This document shows positions 55,902-64,000 of a stretch of 64,000 bases of DNA, one piece after another; positions within the stretch are counted from its first letter, which is position 1; each line of letters begins with the position of its first letter. Under the pieces are notes generated by a model. The model was given only the letters and a program-made list of their open reading frames with translations. It had not been told where the DNA came from and did no database searches. Made by a program: the position numbers and the translations under genes. Where the stretch lies: contig OX104117.1 in the NCBI GenBank assembly GCA_944474755.1, positions 75,430,926 through 75,494,925 of the forward strand, in the 5' to 3' direction. This DNA is from Limnoperna fortunei. Its lineage: Eukaryota; Mollusca; Bivalvia; Mytilida; Modiolidae.

Positions 55902-56523
55902 GAGTCATGTATACCAGTTAGATGTTGCAGTCAGCTGCTGAAATGTTATTAATATTCTGACTTTTATGTGAACTTATATTTTCTGAAAAGTGTTTAGGAG
56001 GTCGAGCTGTTGTCATGTAACTAAACATACATAAATCAAACCACTCTTTGTTTAATAATATAAAATTAGATTGTGATGATTTTCATAATCTTTCTGATGA
56101 ACCGCTTTTTTAGCTCACCTGGCAATTTGAGCGTTTGCCAACATTTGCGTCCGTTGTCGTCTGAATTTTGTTTTCACAGTTAACTCCTCTGAGACTAGTT
56201 GACGATATGGAACAAAACTTGACGTGATTAATTGTTCCTTTTGGGCATCCTTAACAAATCTATTGTTTGAGATTTTTGATTGGTTGAAAAACATGGCCGC
56301 CGTATCTAAAAATAGACCATAGTGGTCAAATGAAAGTTGTATAGCAAAAATCTCTAATACCGTTAGGTTTAGGCTAAATCTGAAATTTAGGTTAAGCATG
56401 TTGAGATCTACCTGTGTACAAATTGTCGTGAAAATCCGTTCACCCATGTGTTATTGCCCTTTTTTACCAATTTTTCATATTTCTATTTTATTTTAAAAAT
56501 CTTCTCTGAAACTACTGAGCAGA
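55902..56523. repeat. Fragment of an AGCTCACCTGG-ended element
   Basis: TTAGCTCACCTGGCAATTTG starts at 56111, followed by TGCGTCCGTTGTCGTCTGAA and CATGGCCGCCGTATCTAAAA. The right end is not clear. No gene in 55902-56523. Confidence 0.55.
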
Positions 56524-56682
56524 ATTATATAAAGAACATTACATGGCAAAACATGTATCACATGCAGTATTAACCCTCAACCTATATCATCCCTCGGGCC
56601 TGCGGCCCTCAGGTTGATATAGTATATTCAGGTTGGTACTGCATGCGATACATATTTTGCCATGTATTCTTCTCTTTGTATA
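56524..56682. repeat. Foldback hairpin element with GC-rich apex
   Basis: Arms ATTATATAAAGAACATTACA...GCAGTATTAACC and GGTTGGTACTGC...AGAATACATGG (read inverted) pair over about 50 bp. The apex CCCTCGGGCCTGCGGCCCTC is GC-rich. It resembles the hairpins at 29081 and 59922 in layout. Confidence 0.75.
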
Positions 56683-57016
56683 ATTGTATGTTTTGTTCTT
56701 TATACATTGTACTACATCGAAAATGGTTAATAGTTTCTGTTCCCTCGGGCAAATGTCTGGATACTCCTTATTTTTGTTAGGTCTTGGTTAAGATTTCGGA
56801 TTTGCGAACTATCTTAGAGTACTTGAGGTGCATCCCTTGTCTCAAAGACGAAGTTTCAAGTTTAAAAACTGGCAATTATATGAGGATGTCATGGATGTGG
56901 TTTCCATATTTAAATATTTAAATTTGCTGCAAAATCGGCTGACTCCTCTAAAGTTGAAAAAAAAAGAAACTCGAAAATAATTCTTCTACTGATCTGAATG
57001 GAACTATGCATAATAA

Positions 57017-57735
57017 TTTAGGATGTGCTTCACTTTTTTAAATATTGTAAATTGATACAAAGACATCGAAATAAATCACAAAACACAAAATTACAACAAA
57101 GTTCCAGGCTAAAAAACTGAGGAATGTTTTTTGTAACATCTGTCTTGCAATCATAGTTATTACTTTGTGTTATTGCATTTGTTTACATGATGCGCAAATA
57201 CGACAAATTGTTTTTGAAACAATTGTCTTATTGTCATTAATTTTTTTTCAGGTCTTGTTCAAAACAGATTTACAACCTTGAGGTACAAGGGCTTGGCAAG
57301 AGAGCCAGACACAAGAGACTTTAAGCAAGATGAGCTTTTGTTTGTTCTTTTTTCTTGTTTTTGTTGTCTTATTTGAATTAAAAACTAATTGAATTAATTG
57401 AAACCTTAACGGTATATAACATGTTATAATCGATGCCCATGGTGTTTCCGTGTAAATAGTTTTAGGTGACCTTACAACCACCTGGACATTGGGTGAGTTC
57501 CTACCGAGCTGGTATTTTCAGTGTCATACTCCATAGAGAATTGACAAAGTAAGAGATATTCTACCGAATCACTAGTATCCCAATGGTCCTAACTTGGTGC
57601 AGGTATTTCAATAGAAATGGGGGTTGGACAGTTTTTTAGCCTGGAACTTTGTTGTAATTTTGTGTTTTGTGATTTATTTCGATGTCTTGGTATCAATTTA
57701 CAATATTTAAAAAAGTGAAGCACATCCTAAATTTT
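57017..57735. repeat. Inverted repeat, ~100-bp arms around a ~515-bp centre
   Basis: The left arm (about 57017-57118, TTAGGATGTGCTTCACTTTT ... AAAGTTCCAGGCTAAAAAA) is repeated inverted at about 57634-57735 (TTTTTTAGCCTGGAACTTTG ... AAAGTGAAGCACATCCTAA) with very few differences. The centre has no recognised gene. CCTGGAACTTTGTTGTAATT also occurs at 52889 in the Mytilus-type repeat. Confidence 0.8.
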
Positions 57736-58315
57736 CTTTCACTTTCATTGCGACACAATGACCCGGCAGTAAAAACACAGCACGCGGCTGTGGGACACAA
57801 TTGGGAAAACAAAGTTATCATCTCAGTACAATTAAAACTTAAATCAGAAAAGCTATATCGATTTAAAATTTCCAGAGAAACTTTTAATTTTTCTAAGAGA
57901 CTGGTATTGAAAGAAAACTTTTTAAGAGATCTAATAGGACGCAACTTCTCAATACCCTGATCCAAGACAATAATGATGGGTAAAAAAATCCGAAAAATTT
58001 GAACAAGCTCTTGTATAACGAATTACCTGGGAGATGTATACACCATACGCCTCTGAAGCAGGAATGTTACTTTTTATATTGGGAAATTGATAATTTTAAA
58101 ATTGAAATCGTCTCATTAAATTTTTGTACTGAGATTACTCGTGTCGAATTCGAGGTGTAAGTCTAAGAAAGATGTACAGCAAGCTGTATCAGTGTTTTTT
58201 TTTAATCTCCAGCTCTGGTGGATATACTGATTTAATCCATTCAGCAAACGATGGTTTGTAGATAGATAGAACATTATCAATATAGCTATAAGTGAGATTA
58301 AATAATCTTGCTTTT
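57736..58315. other. No gene seen
   Basis: Overlapping short open frames on both strands at 57682-57965 have no recognisable content. Confidence 0.35.
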
Positions 58316-58957
58316 TAGCTCACTTGGCTAAAGGCCATGAAAGCTTATGCCATCACTATGAGTTCGTCGTCCGTTATCAATATCAAAAATCTTCTCCTCT
58401 GAAACCACTAAACCAATTTGACTGCAACCTTGCAAGAATGATTTATGGCATGTTGCCAAAAAAGATCCTCATTTTGAGTGGCTCCAATAAAACAACATGG
58501 CCGCCGTTGCTAAAAATAGAAGGGGGGGGGGGGGGGGGGTCAGACTACAATTTTTGGTTGTAAATCAAAAGGTATAAAAGATAGAGAAAATCTGATGCAA
58601 CATTCCTTCTTCAGCATCAAAAGCCCTGCCAATGTCTTCAATGGGTTGATGTTATCACATGACTCCTTATAGAGGTTATGGCCCTTTTTTTATGTTTTTG
58701 GCCTATAGAATGAAAACTATTGAATATAGAGAAAAGCTTTTGCTTGCTGTAATATTCAGCTAATCGAGCTCTTAGAGTATCCTTTGGGTGGAAGTTTTCA
58801 GATGACCCCTTATAGTAGTAATGGCCCCTTAATTTTTTGCCGTAAAGATTGTGAAAAGATAGGGAAAGCTGAGCTGTTTGAGCTCTACGAAAACAAACTC
58901 TTAATGTGGCAGATGTCCATTATAATGTATTTGGCAATTGAAGTCAGGTGAGCGATT
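58316..58957. mobile_element. Element with AGCTCACTTGG and CAGGTGAGC ends
   Basis: TAGCTCACTTGGCTAAAGGC starts at 58316 and CAGGTGAGCGATT ends near 58957, giving inverted ends. A run of 18 G lies at 58523-58540. Body text resembles 56.1-56.5 kb (AACATGGCCGCCGTTGCTAA). Non-coding. Confidence 0.6.
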
Positions 58958-59333
58958 CGAGCAGGGAGCCCCTGTTTTTATCTTCTTATTTCTTATTCTT
59001 TCACCTCATGTTTTAAGGAAAAAAAATCTACAATATTTGACTGCCAATATTTCTTTAGGAAACTGGAAAAATCTATTAAAAAAGACAAAAACTGTATTTC
59101 ATCAGAAACGGTATGCTTTTTATGGAACTATTTTTTGGCGGATGATCAAATCTCCTATTATTGAAGGAGACATGTACGATTTCTTTTGCAGTAAAAGTTT
59201 CAAGCTTACAGTAGAAATACCACATACATATATTATAGAAAATTTGCATAGCTTTTACTGTGCAAATAAGATCGAGACATCATATGACTTCTATGAGTTA
59301 ACATGTACTATATATATTTTACATTGGACTTAA
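58938..59333 (+). CDS. Unrecognised open frame or exon converging on the transposase gene
   Basis: A plus-strand frame ends at 59333, three bases before the transposase stop region begins at 59337. Its first part overlaps the preceding repeat end, so the true coding part, if any, would start near 59060, where TTTCTTTAG|GAAACTGG could be a splice acceptor. From there it reads WKNLLKKTKTVFHQKRYAFY, GTIFWRMIKSPIIEGDMYDF and HTYIIENLHSFYCANKIETS. This looks more protein-like than the surrounding noise but matches nothing I know. It could be a 3' exon of a third or alternative transposon transcript, or chance. Confidence 0.25.
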   Translation: MKSGERFEQGAPVFIFLFLILSPHVLRKKNLQYLTANISLGNWKNLLKKTKTVFHQKRYAFYGTIFWRMIKSPIIEGDMYDFFCSKSFKLTVEIPHTYIIENLHSFYCANKIETSYDFYELTCTIYILHWT

Positions 59334-59336
59334 TGT

Positions 59337-61486
59337 TCATAGGTTGTTCACAATATCTTGTCTTAAGACGCGGTGTAATTCACGCATATCATCTGGATGT
59401 TGGGGCACACTGTCAAAATTGTTTTCCTCCATTATGCAGCTACACAATTCCGATATTAACTCACCACACCGAGATTCATCGAAAGGTTCCAATTCATTTT
59501 CACATAACATTACGTCGTTTTCATCAAACCGTAAGCCATAGTTAACTGTGTCAAAAGTCATAGGCATGAAATAAAGTTGAAATGGTCTCCCGCTTCTTGC
59601 TATTCTTTGTCTGTATGGTCTTATTCTGTGTCTATTCCAAACCGAGACAATTTCATCCAACATATCCTGTGTAAAATGTGATATATATATATTTATAATT
59701 ATTAAATAATACAGCCCTAATATGTCAAAATTTGCATGATCAGTATCTTAGTTACTAACTCAAGATTGAAATTCCGTTTAATACTTTTTTCCATACGGCC
59801 CGGAGGGCAATATTGATTTCCATACGGACTGGCAATACGGACCCGCTGTACGGACTGGCTAGTCATACGGACCGGTCATACGGACTGGTGATACAAAGTG
59901 TTTGAATTATTTAATAAAAGCGTTATGAACTGGCTGATTCTGTTTTAGCCTGTATTGATTCCCGATCAGCTGTATTGTCCCTCGACCCTACGGGCCAATA
60001 CAGCAAACCTCGAATCAATACCATGGCCAATACAGAATCAGCCAGTTAGTAACACTATAGTATTAAAATCTATGTACTACTACAGACTTGCATCTTTTAA
60101 ACAATGCTTTCATAGAATATAAAGATCACATCGTACAAAACAAACGATATTTAATGATGCGATTTAAAAACTTCAGATAAAATCGATAAATAAAATTCAG
60201 GAAAACAACTATATGATTTATCTTTGAAGTATGCTACAGTTTAAATCATTACTAATCTAGCACACAGGCGCTTGGGTACAAATTGTGTTTTTTCGGCCTG
60301 TTCATTATTCTTGGCTTGTTTTTATATAGACCCTCTCTGTGCCTCATAAAAAGCTTATATACGCATGTCTAACCTATATTTTCAATGTTTAGCCAACACT
60401 GATATCTCCCTTTATTCTAAAAACGTGTTTTCAAATGTTTAGCCAACACTGATATCTCCCCTTTATTCTAAAAACGTGTTTTCAATGTTTAGCCAACACT
60501 GATATCTCTCCCTTATTCTAAATGTGGTTTTCAGAATAAGAGGGAGACATGCGTATATGCGCTTGCTATGAGGCACAGCTTAACTTTGAAAATAGGTTAT
60601 ATAAGACGAATTACCCCTCTAAAACCTATATAACTATTAGTAGTACCTGAATTGCCTTTAAAAAGCAAAATCTAGAGAGTTCTTGGTCGACGAATCCTCC
60701 ATCATGCAAACCTGATTCAGAGAGGTCTTGAAAAAAGTTCATCCAGTACTGAACCCCTTGGCGGCGTACCATAGCCCATAAACATTCGATCCTTTGGTTA
60801 CTGGTACTATTTCCGTGAAGGAAACTTCTGTCGCCTGCATATTCATCCCTATGGTTTCTTCTTAAAAATTTCTGTAAGGCTTCAACGTGAACATTTTCTG
60901 TACCGAAGTCAGCTCGAACTCTTTTTGGACATAAACCAATATTTTTGATGTTCTCAAGATAATACCAAGCAATAGTATTAGGGTTTTTATTGGATACTCC
61001 AGCTTTGAGCCAGATGATTTGTCGGGAAAATCCATCAATGCAACCATGAATTTTGATTCCAAATCTTGATAGTTTGTCATAGCCATCAATGTGCCACACT
61101 GCATTTGGACCAGGAACTGCATAGACGCGTCTTCTAAGCCGCCTTTGTTTTCTTACTGCAATGCCATCTGGATCTATAATATGTAACAAAATTCTAACTG
61201 TTTCAGCATCAACTACTAGTCCCTTTTCTAAACATTTCAAATGCATCCAGCGGTAGCCATTCATTTGACCGTGTCGTTCGCACTGGTCCAAAAGAAAACA
61301 CGCTATTTCCACAATGTCGCTTTTGAATTTCCTTCGGTATAGTCCTAAGGTTCTTATAATTCTTTTAAATGTCCGAATGCTCATTTTATATCCATGGAGC
61401 AATTCCAAACAGCTCACAATCTCTTTGTATTTCAAACCTAATTTGAAATATTCACAAATTAAATCGCTTCGCTCCGTATTGGCCAT
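59337..61486 (-). CDS. DDE integrase-core transposase (IS3EU-like), two exons
   Basis: Exon 1 is 60647-61486 (donor CAG|GTACTA) and exon 2 is 59337-59666 (acceptor TTTACACAG), both phase 0, giving 389 aa. The N-terminus has helix-turn-helix-like segments (KYKEIVSCLELLHGYKMSIR, then TFKRIIRTLGLYRRK). The core reads PGPNAVWHIDGYDKLSRFG (Asp134), HGCIDGFSRQIIWLKAG, RVRADFGTENVHVEALQKFL (Asp193) and NSTSNQRIECLW (Glu234), so DDE spacing is D-58-D-40-E. Exon 2 continues with EIVSVWNRHRIRPYRQ and SGRPFQLYFMP, conserved C-terminal blocks of this family. It should cut and join the element's own ends. All three catalytic residues are present and no frameshift is seen. The start lies about 64 bp from the right array. 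Assignment to IS3EU is from memory; the DDE integrase core itself is clear. Confidence 0.85.
59667..60646. other. Intron of the transposase gene with foldbacks and short tandem repeats
   Basis: Contains ATACGGACTGG-type short tandem repeats at 59792-59895 and a foldback at 59922-60053 (GTTATGAACTGGCTGATTCT mirrored; GC-rich apex CCCTCGACCCTACGGGCC). A second foldback lies at about 60338-60580 (GTGCCTCATA...TATACGCATGTC mirrored), whose loop holds three ~54-bp tandem units (TGTTTAGCCAACACTGATAT). Confidence 0.7.
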
Positions 61487-61549
61487 GAGTGTAAAAGCTT
61501 TTTAAGAGGCACAGAGAGGGATGAAATCAGAAAGGGGAGTGAAAGATAG

Positions 61550-61834
61550 AAGTCGGAAATTCCGAGATTAAAGTCGGAAATTCCGAGAATAAAGTCGGAA
61601 ATTCCGAGATTAAAGTCGGAAATTCCGAGATTAAAGTCGATAATTCCGAGAATAAAGTCGGTAATTCCGAGTTTAAAGTCGATAATTCCGAGAATAAAGT
61701 CGGTAATTCCGAGTTTAAAGTCGATAATTCCGAGATAAAAGTCGATAATTCCGAGAATAAAGTCGATAATTCCGAGAAAAAAGTTGACAATTAGAAAAAA
61801 AAAAAAAAATTGGTGGCCCTAATACGCTTCCGTA
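61550..61834 (-). repeat. Right TIR and 21-bp subterminal array
   Basis: About 11 units of the same 21-bp repeat as the left end, in reverse orientation, then TTGACAATTAG, an A run and the TIR ending at 61834. Outermost ~110 bp nearly match the left end read inward. The array lies directly upstream of the transposase start codon. Confidence 0.9.
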
Positions 61835-61840
61835 GTAGCC

Positions 61841-61983
61841 AATTTGGTAAGTTTGATTTGTTTTATCATAAAGATGCATTTTCGCCAAACAGATGCATGG
61901 ATACGTGGCTGTAATTTCTTGTGTCTGGTTTTTCTCCTCTGTGTTTTATATTACTGTCATGATGTGTAGACTAATCATTGTGA
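61841..61983. other. Right flank of the transposon, 3' flank of the paralogous tail exon
   Basis: No feature beyond the end of the GTAGCC target duplication at 61840. Confidence 0.4.
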
Positions 61984-63400
61984 TTACTGGAAAGCATTTT
62001 CCTTCTTCAGAACGTCATACACATGAGGATCAGTGAACGCAGTTTCTGCGTTTTGCTTTAAGAAAGTTTCATGTGGGTTGAAAATCATATTAGATGCAAC
62101 TTGTTGCCGTGGTATGGTATCTGTACACTTTTGTTCACGTTTTCTTAAAGTAATCAGGCTGTATTTAAAACTTAAAATCGTCAATAAGTTTTCTGTCTAA
62201 TAATAGCATCAGCATATGATAACAAATATCACAACAAACGAACAGGTGCAAATAGTAAACATCAAGTCAATCTAAAACTACACGTTCTTGTCTGACGTTA
62301 TGCAACGTGTTTCATTCCTGTCTATATTGACAAGAACTGCCAGTTTTTCCGACCGTCGCTGTGATTCAGATTGATAAAACGTTATCTTAACATGTAGAGA
62401 GTAAATTTTGCAGCTATATTCCGGACGAGAACAAGTTGTAAAATACGAAATCAACGTGTAAAATGGAGCCAGATATCAGTAACACAATTTTTACTGCAAC
62501 TGAAGTTTGTAATGGGTAGGGCATACAATATAGCATTTGTAGCCGCTACAATAATTCTTCTCTTCTTCGAAATTTACAAATGGGGTTATCGTGCAAGGAG
62601 CTTGGCACTATCGGTACCAGTTACCATCCACTATCAGACTTTTTAGTATAACCTGACTACCCATTCCCTGTTATGAGAGAGCCTCCCATATTCATTACCT
62701 AGGTAGAGCACTAGGAACCCGTCCAGTTTTGTCCCAGTTGATGTTCCTAACGTGTACGCTAGCGTCCGCCTCCAATAAAAACTGAAAGTGGAGGCGTAGG
62801 ACTTAGCACTCAACATAAATGTATACAATGTCTAGTTAAACAATATATAAATTATATACTGTGAAAACCTGAAAATGCAATATGCGGTAGACTAACAAAA
62901 TAGCTACCTTCGGACGAATAAGAAGATGCCAAAGAAATCAGATTACAACAACTAATAAAAAGGCAAAAACGTTTCAAGCTTTACCTTTACATTGACAAAA
63001 CACGTTGACATACTGAAAATGTTCATTACTGTATAAGGAGACACGTGGAAGAATTGTTACAACGATGCAAACTATATTATGTAATGTTAACAGATTACTA
63101 TTGAGATGCAAGAACATTTCTAGTTTTACATTTACATCGAAAAAACACGTTGATATACGGCAGATGTCCATTGCTGTATTGGATCACACACGTGAGTAAA
63201 CGGTTACAACGAGGCAAAATATCTTATGTAATGTTAACAGCAACTTCGGTTGGGTAAGGAATTCTATTCCCATATTTGCTCCTATCAGTCCACGAACTAC
63301 TTATGTTTATGCCCATTAAACCATGCACAGTTTATTATTTTCTTCCTGCCAGTGATAACAGCTAGATATCCAATTCCTGCCATTTAGATTTTATATTTAT
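61984..63400 (-). pseudogene. Decayed paralogue of the SUEL-like receptor gene
   Basis: Pieces on the minus strand align with the gene at 15993-20295 in the same order. The tail exon 61984-62143 (phase 2 start; KREQKCTDTIPRQQVASNM, then NAETAFTDPHVYDVLKKENA, stop) matches ASNMTYNQYEIG and NAETAFVDVHDAVKRQ of the first gene but stops early. The TM exon remnant at 62908-62955 keeps only the half around GCATCTTCTTATTCGTCCGAAG and a good donor, with a stop upstream. Two tandem, frameshifted copies of the SUEL-like exon lie at about 62985-63085 and 63125-63390 (YVNVFCQCKGK and HRCN-like remnants). A ~450-bp retroelement copy lies between (62395-62720). It is probably non-functional, a direct duplication of the first locus. 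Confidence 0.65.
62395..62720 (+). repeat. Diverged copy of the ~450-bp AATC-tailed retroelement
   Basis: GCAGCTATATTCCGGACGAG, GTAGCCGCTACAATAATTCT, GAGCTTGGCACTATCGGTAC and TAGAGCACTAGGAACCCGTC match 29640-30010 in the same order. More decayed than the copy at 29.6 kb. Confidence 0.55.
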
Positions 63401-63614
63401 ACCAATAACATTTTCAATAATTTAAACATTTCTTAACATTTCTGTACAATATTTTGTACTTTGTCATTTTCTGTAAATGTTCCGTATTATATATATGACT
63501 ATTCACAAAGGCATATAAACACGGCAGTTAAATAAATCGAAATACTAAACAAGTTACCAAGAAAAAATATGCTGACGCGCTTGTATTTCGTCAAATGGTA
63601 ATAAAAACGTACTA

Positions 63615-64000
63615 ATTCGATTGGGTACTTATATCTAAATAAATAAATAGGCAAAGTAATATTGTATAGAATGATTAAATTGTGGCATAATATTATTCGA
63701 TTGGGTACTTATATCTAAATAAATAAATAGGCAAAGTAATATTGTATAGAATGATTAAATTGTGGCATAATATTATTCGATTGGGTACTTATATCTAAAT
63801 AAATAAATAGGCAAAGTAATATTGTATAAAATGATTAAATTGTGGCATAATATTATTCGATTGGGTACTTATATCTAAATAAATAAATAGGCAAAGTAAT
63901 CTTGTATAGAATGATTAAATTGTGGCATAATATTATTCGATTGGGTACTTATATCTAAATAAATAAATAGGCAAAGTAATCTTGTATAGAATGATTAAAT
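63615..64000. repeat. 80-bp satellite, ~4.8 copies, running off the window
   Basis: Unit start ATTCGATTGGGTACTTATAT recurs at 63615, 63695, 63775, 63855 and 63935. Copies differ by single bases (for example AATATTG against AATCTTG near 63660 and 63900), so the array is young or homogenised. It continues past 64000. Confidence 0.95.

Larger units (their letters stand above)
50886..61834. mobile_element. 10,949-bp DNA transposon: DDE transposase plus HECT-like gene
   Basis: The left end reads TACGGAAGCGTATTAGGGCC at 50886 and the right end is the same sequence inverted, ending at 61834. GTAGCC flanks both (50880-50885 and 61835-61840). Inside the first 23 bp come a T/A run, CTAATTGTCAACTTTTTTCT and then arrays of a 21-bp unit (CTCGGAATTTCCGACTTTAA+T), about 14 copies on the left and 11 on the right, in opposite orientation. 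Two inward-facing genes start about 50-65 bp inside the arrays: a SAM-like/ubiquitin-like/HECT-like gene on plus (51289-55561) and an integrase-core transposase on minus (59337-61486). Between them lie a SINE, foldbacks and other repeats that arrived later or are part of the element. The transposase type and 6-bp duplication suggest the IS3EU group as I recall it. Both ends and both genes look intact, so it may be recent. Confidence 0.88.

Noticed and set aside
61527..61790. 87-codon minus-strand frame of repeated LFSELST units
   Set aside because: Same 21-bp array effect at the right end of the transposon.

Overview
This is a eukaryotic, AT-rich, intron-containing and heavily repeat-laden window. 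It is almost certainly from a bivalve mollusc, and I infer a mytilid mussel. The basis is split genes with GT/AG junctions, many tRNA-headed SINE copies, elements ending in AGCTCACCTGG or ATACCCTCCGCTT, dispersed GGCGGCCATTTTGAA repeats, and a GATGAGTCTTTAGACGAAAC repeat at about 52.8 kb that I associate with Mytilus.

Layout. 0-1.4 kb: tandem repeat with a ~168-bp unit. 2.9-4.4 kb: decayed Crypton-type tyrosine recombinase split by a 392-bp TTAA-flanked MITE. 4.7-12.9 kb (+): a four-exon ankyrin-repeat/SOCS-box (ASB-like) gene, predicted N-myristoylated. 16.0-20.3 kb (-): a type I membrane receptor-like gene (SUEL-like lectin exon, duplicated threonine-rich exons, stalk, TM, Tyr-containing tail). 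25.0 and 33.0 kb: two Tc1-like transposase remnants. 34.0 kb (-): one isolated LDLa exon. 34.8-37 and 41-44 kb: concatenated repeats joined at AAT-microsatellite/hairpin junctions. 38.6-39.5 kb: decayed reverse transcriptase. 46.1-48.8 kb (-): 5'-truncated LINE whose open frame has lost a catalytic Asp. 49.0-49.8 kb: 733-bp non-autonomous element made of 21-bp palindromic units. 50.9-61.8 kb: a complete-looking 10.95-kb DNA transposon. 62-63.4 kb (-): decayed paralogue of the 16-20 kb receptor gene. 63.6-64.0 kb: 80-bp satellite.

The main result is the 10,949-bp transposon (50886-61834). It has a perfect 6-bp target duplication (GTAGCC), matching termini starting TACGGAAGCG, and inverted subterminal arrays of a 21-bp unit. 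Its two inward-facing, intron-containing genes are a DDE integrase-core transposase (389 aa, resembling what I recall as the IS3EU group) and a SAM-like/ubiquitin-like/HECT-like protein (650 aa) with the catalytic Cys context. The element at 49031-49763 also starts TAYGGAA, also has 21-bp arrays and also has a 6-bp duplication, so it looks like a non-autonomous relative. A mobile element carrying its own ubiquitin-ligase-like gene under array-borne promoters is the candidate undescribed system. Splice models are read by eye and need transcript support.
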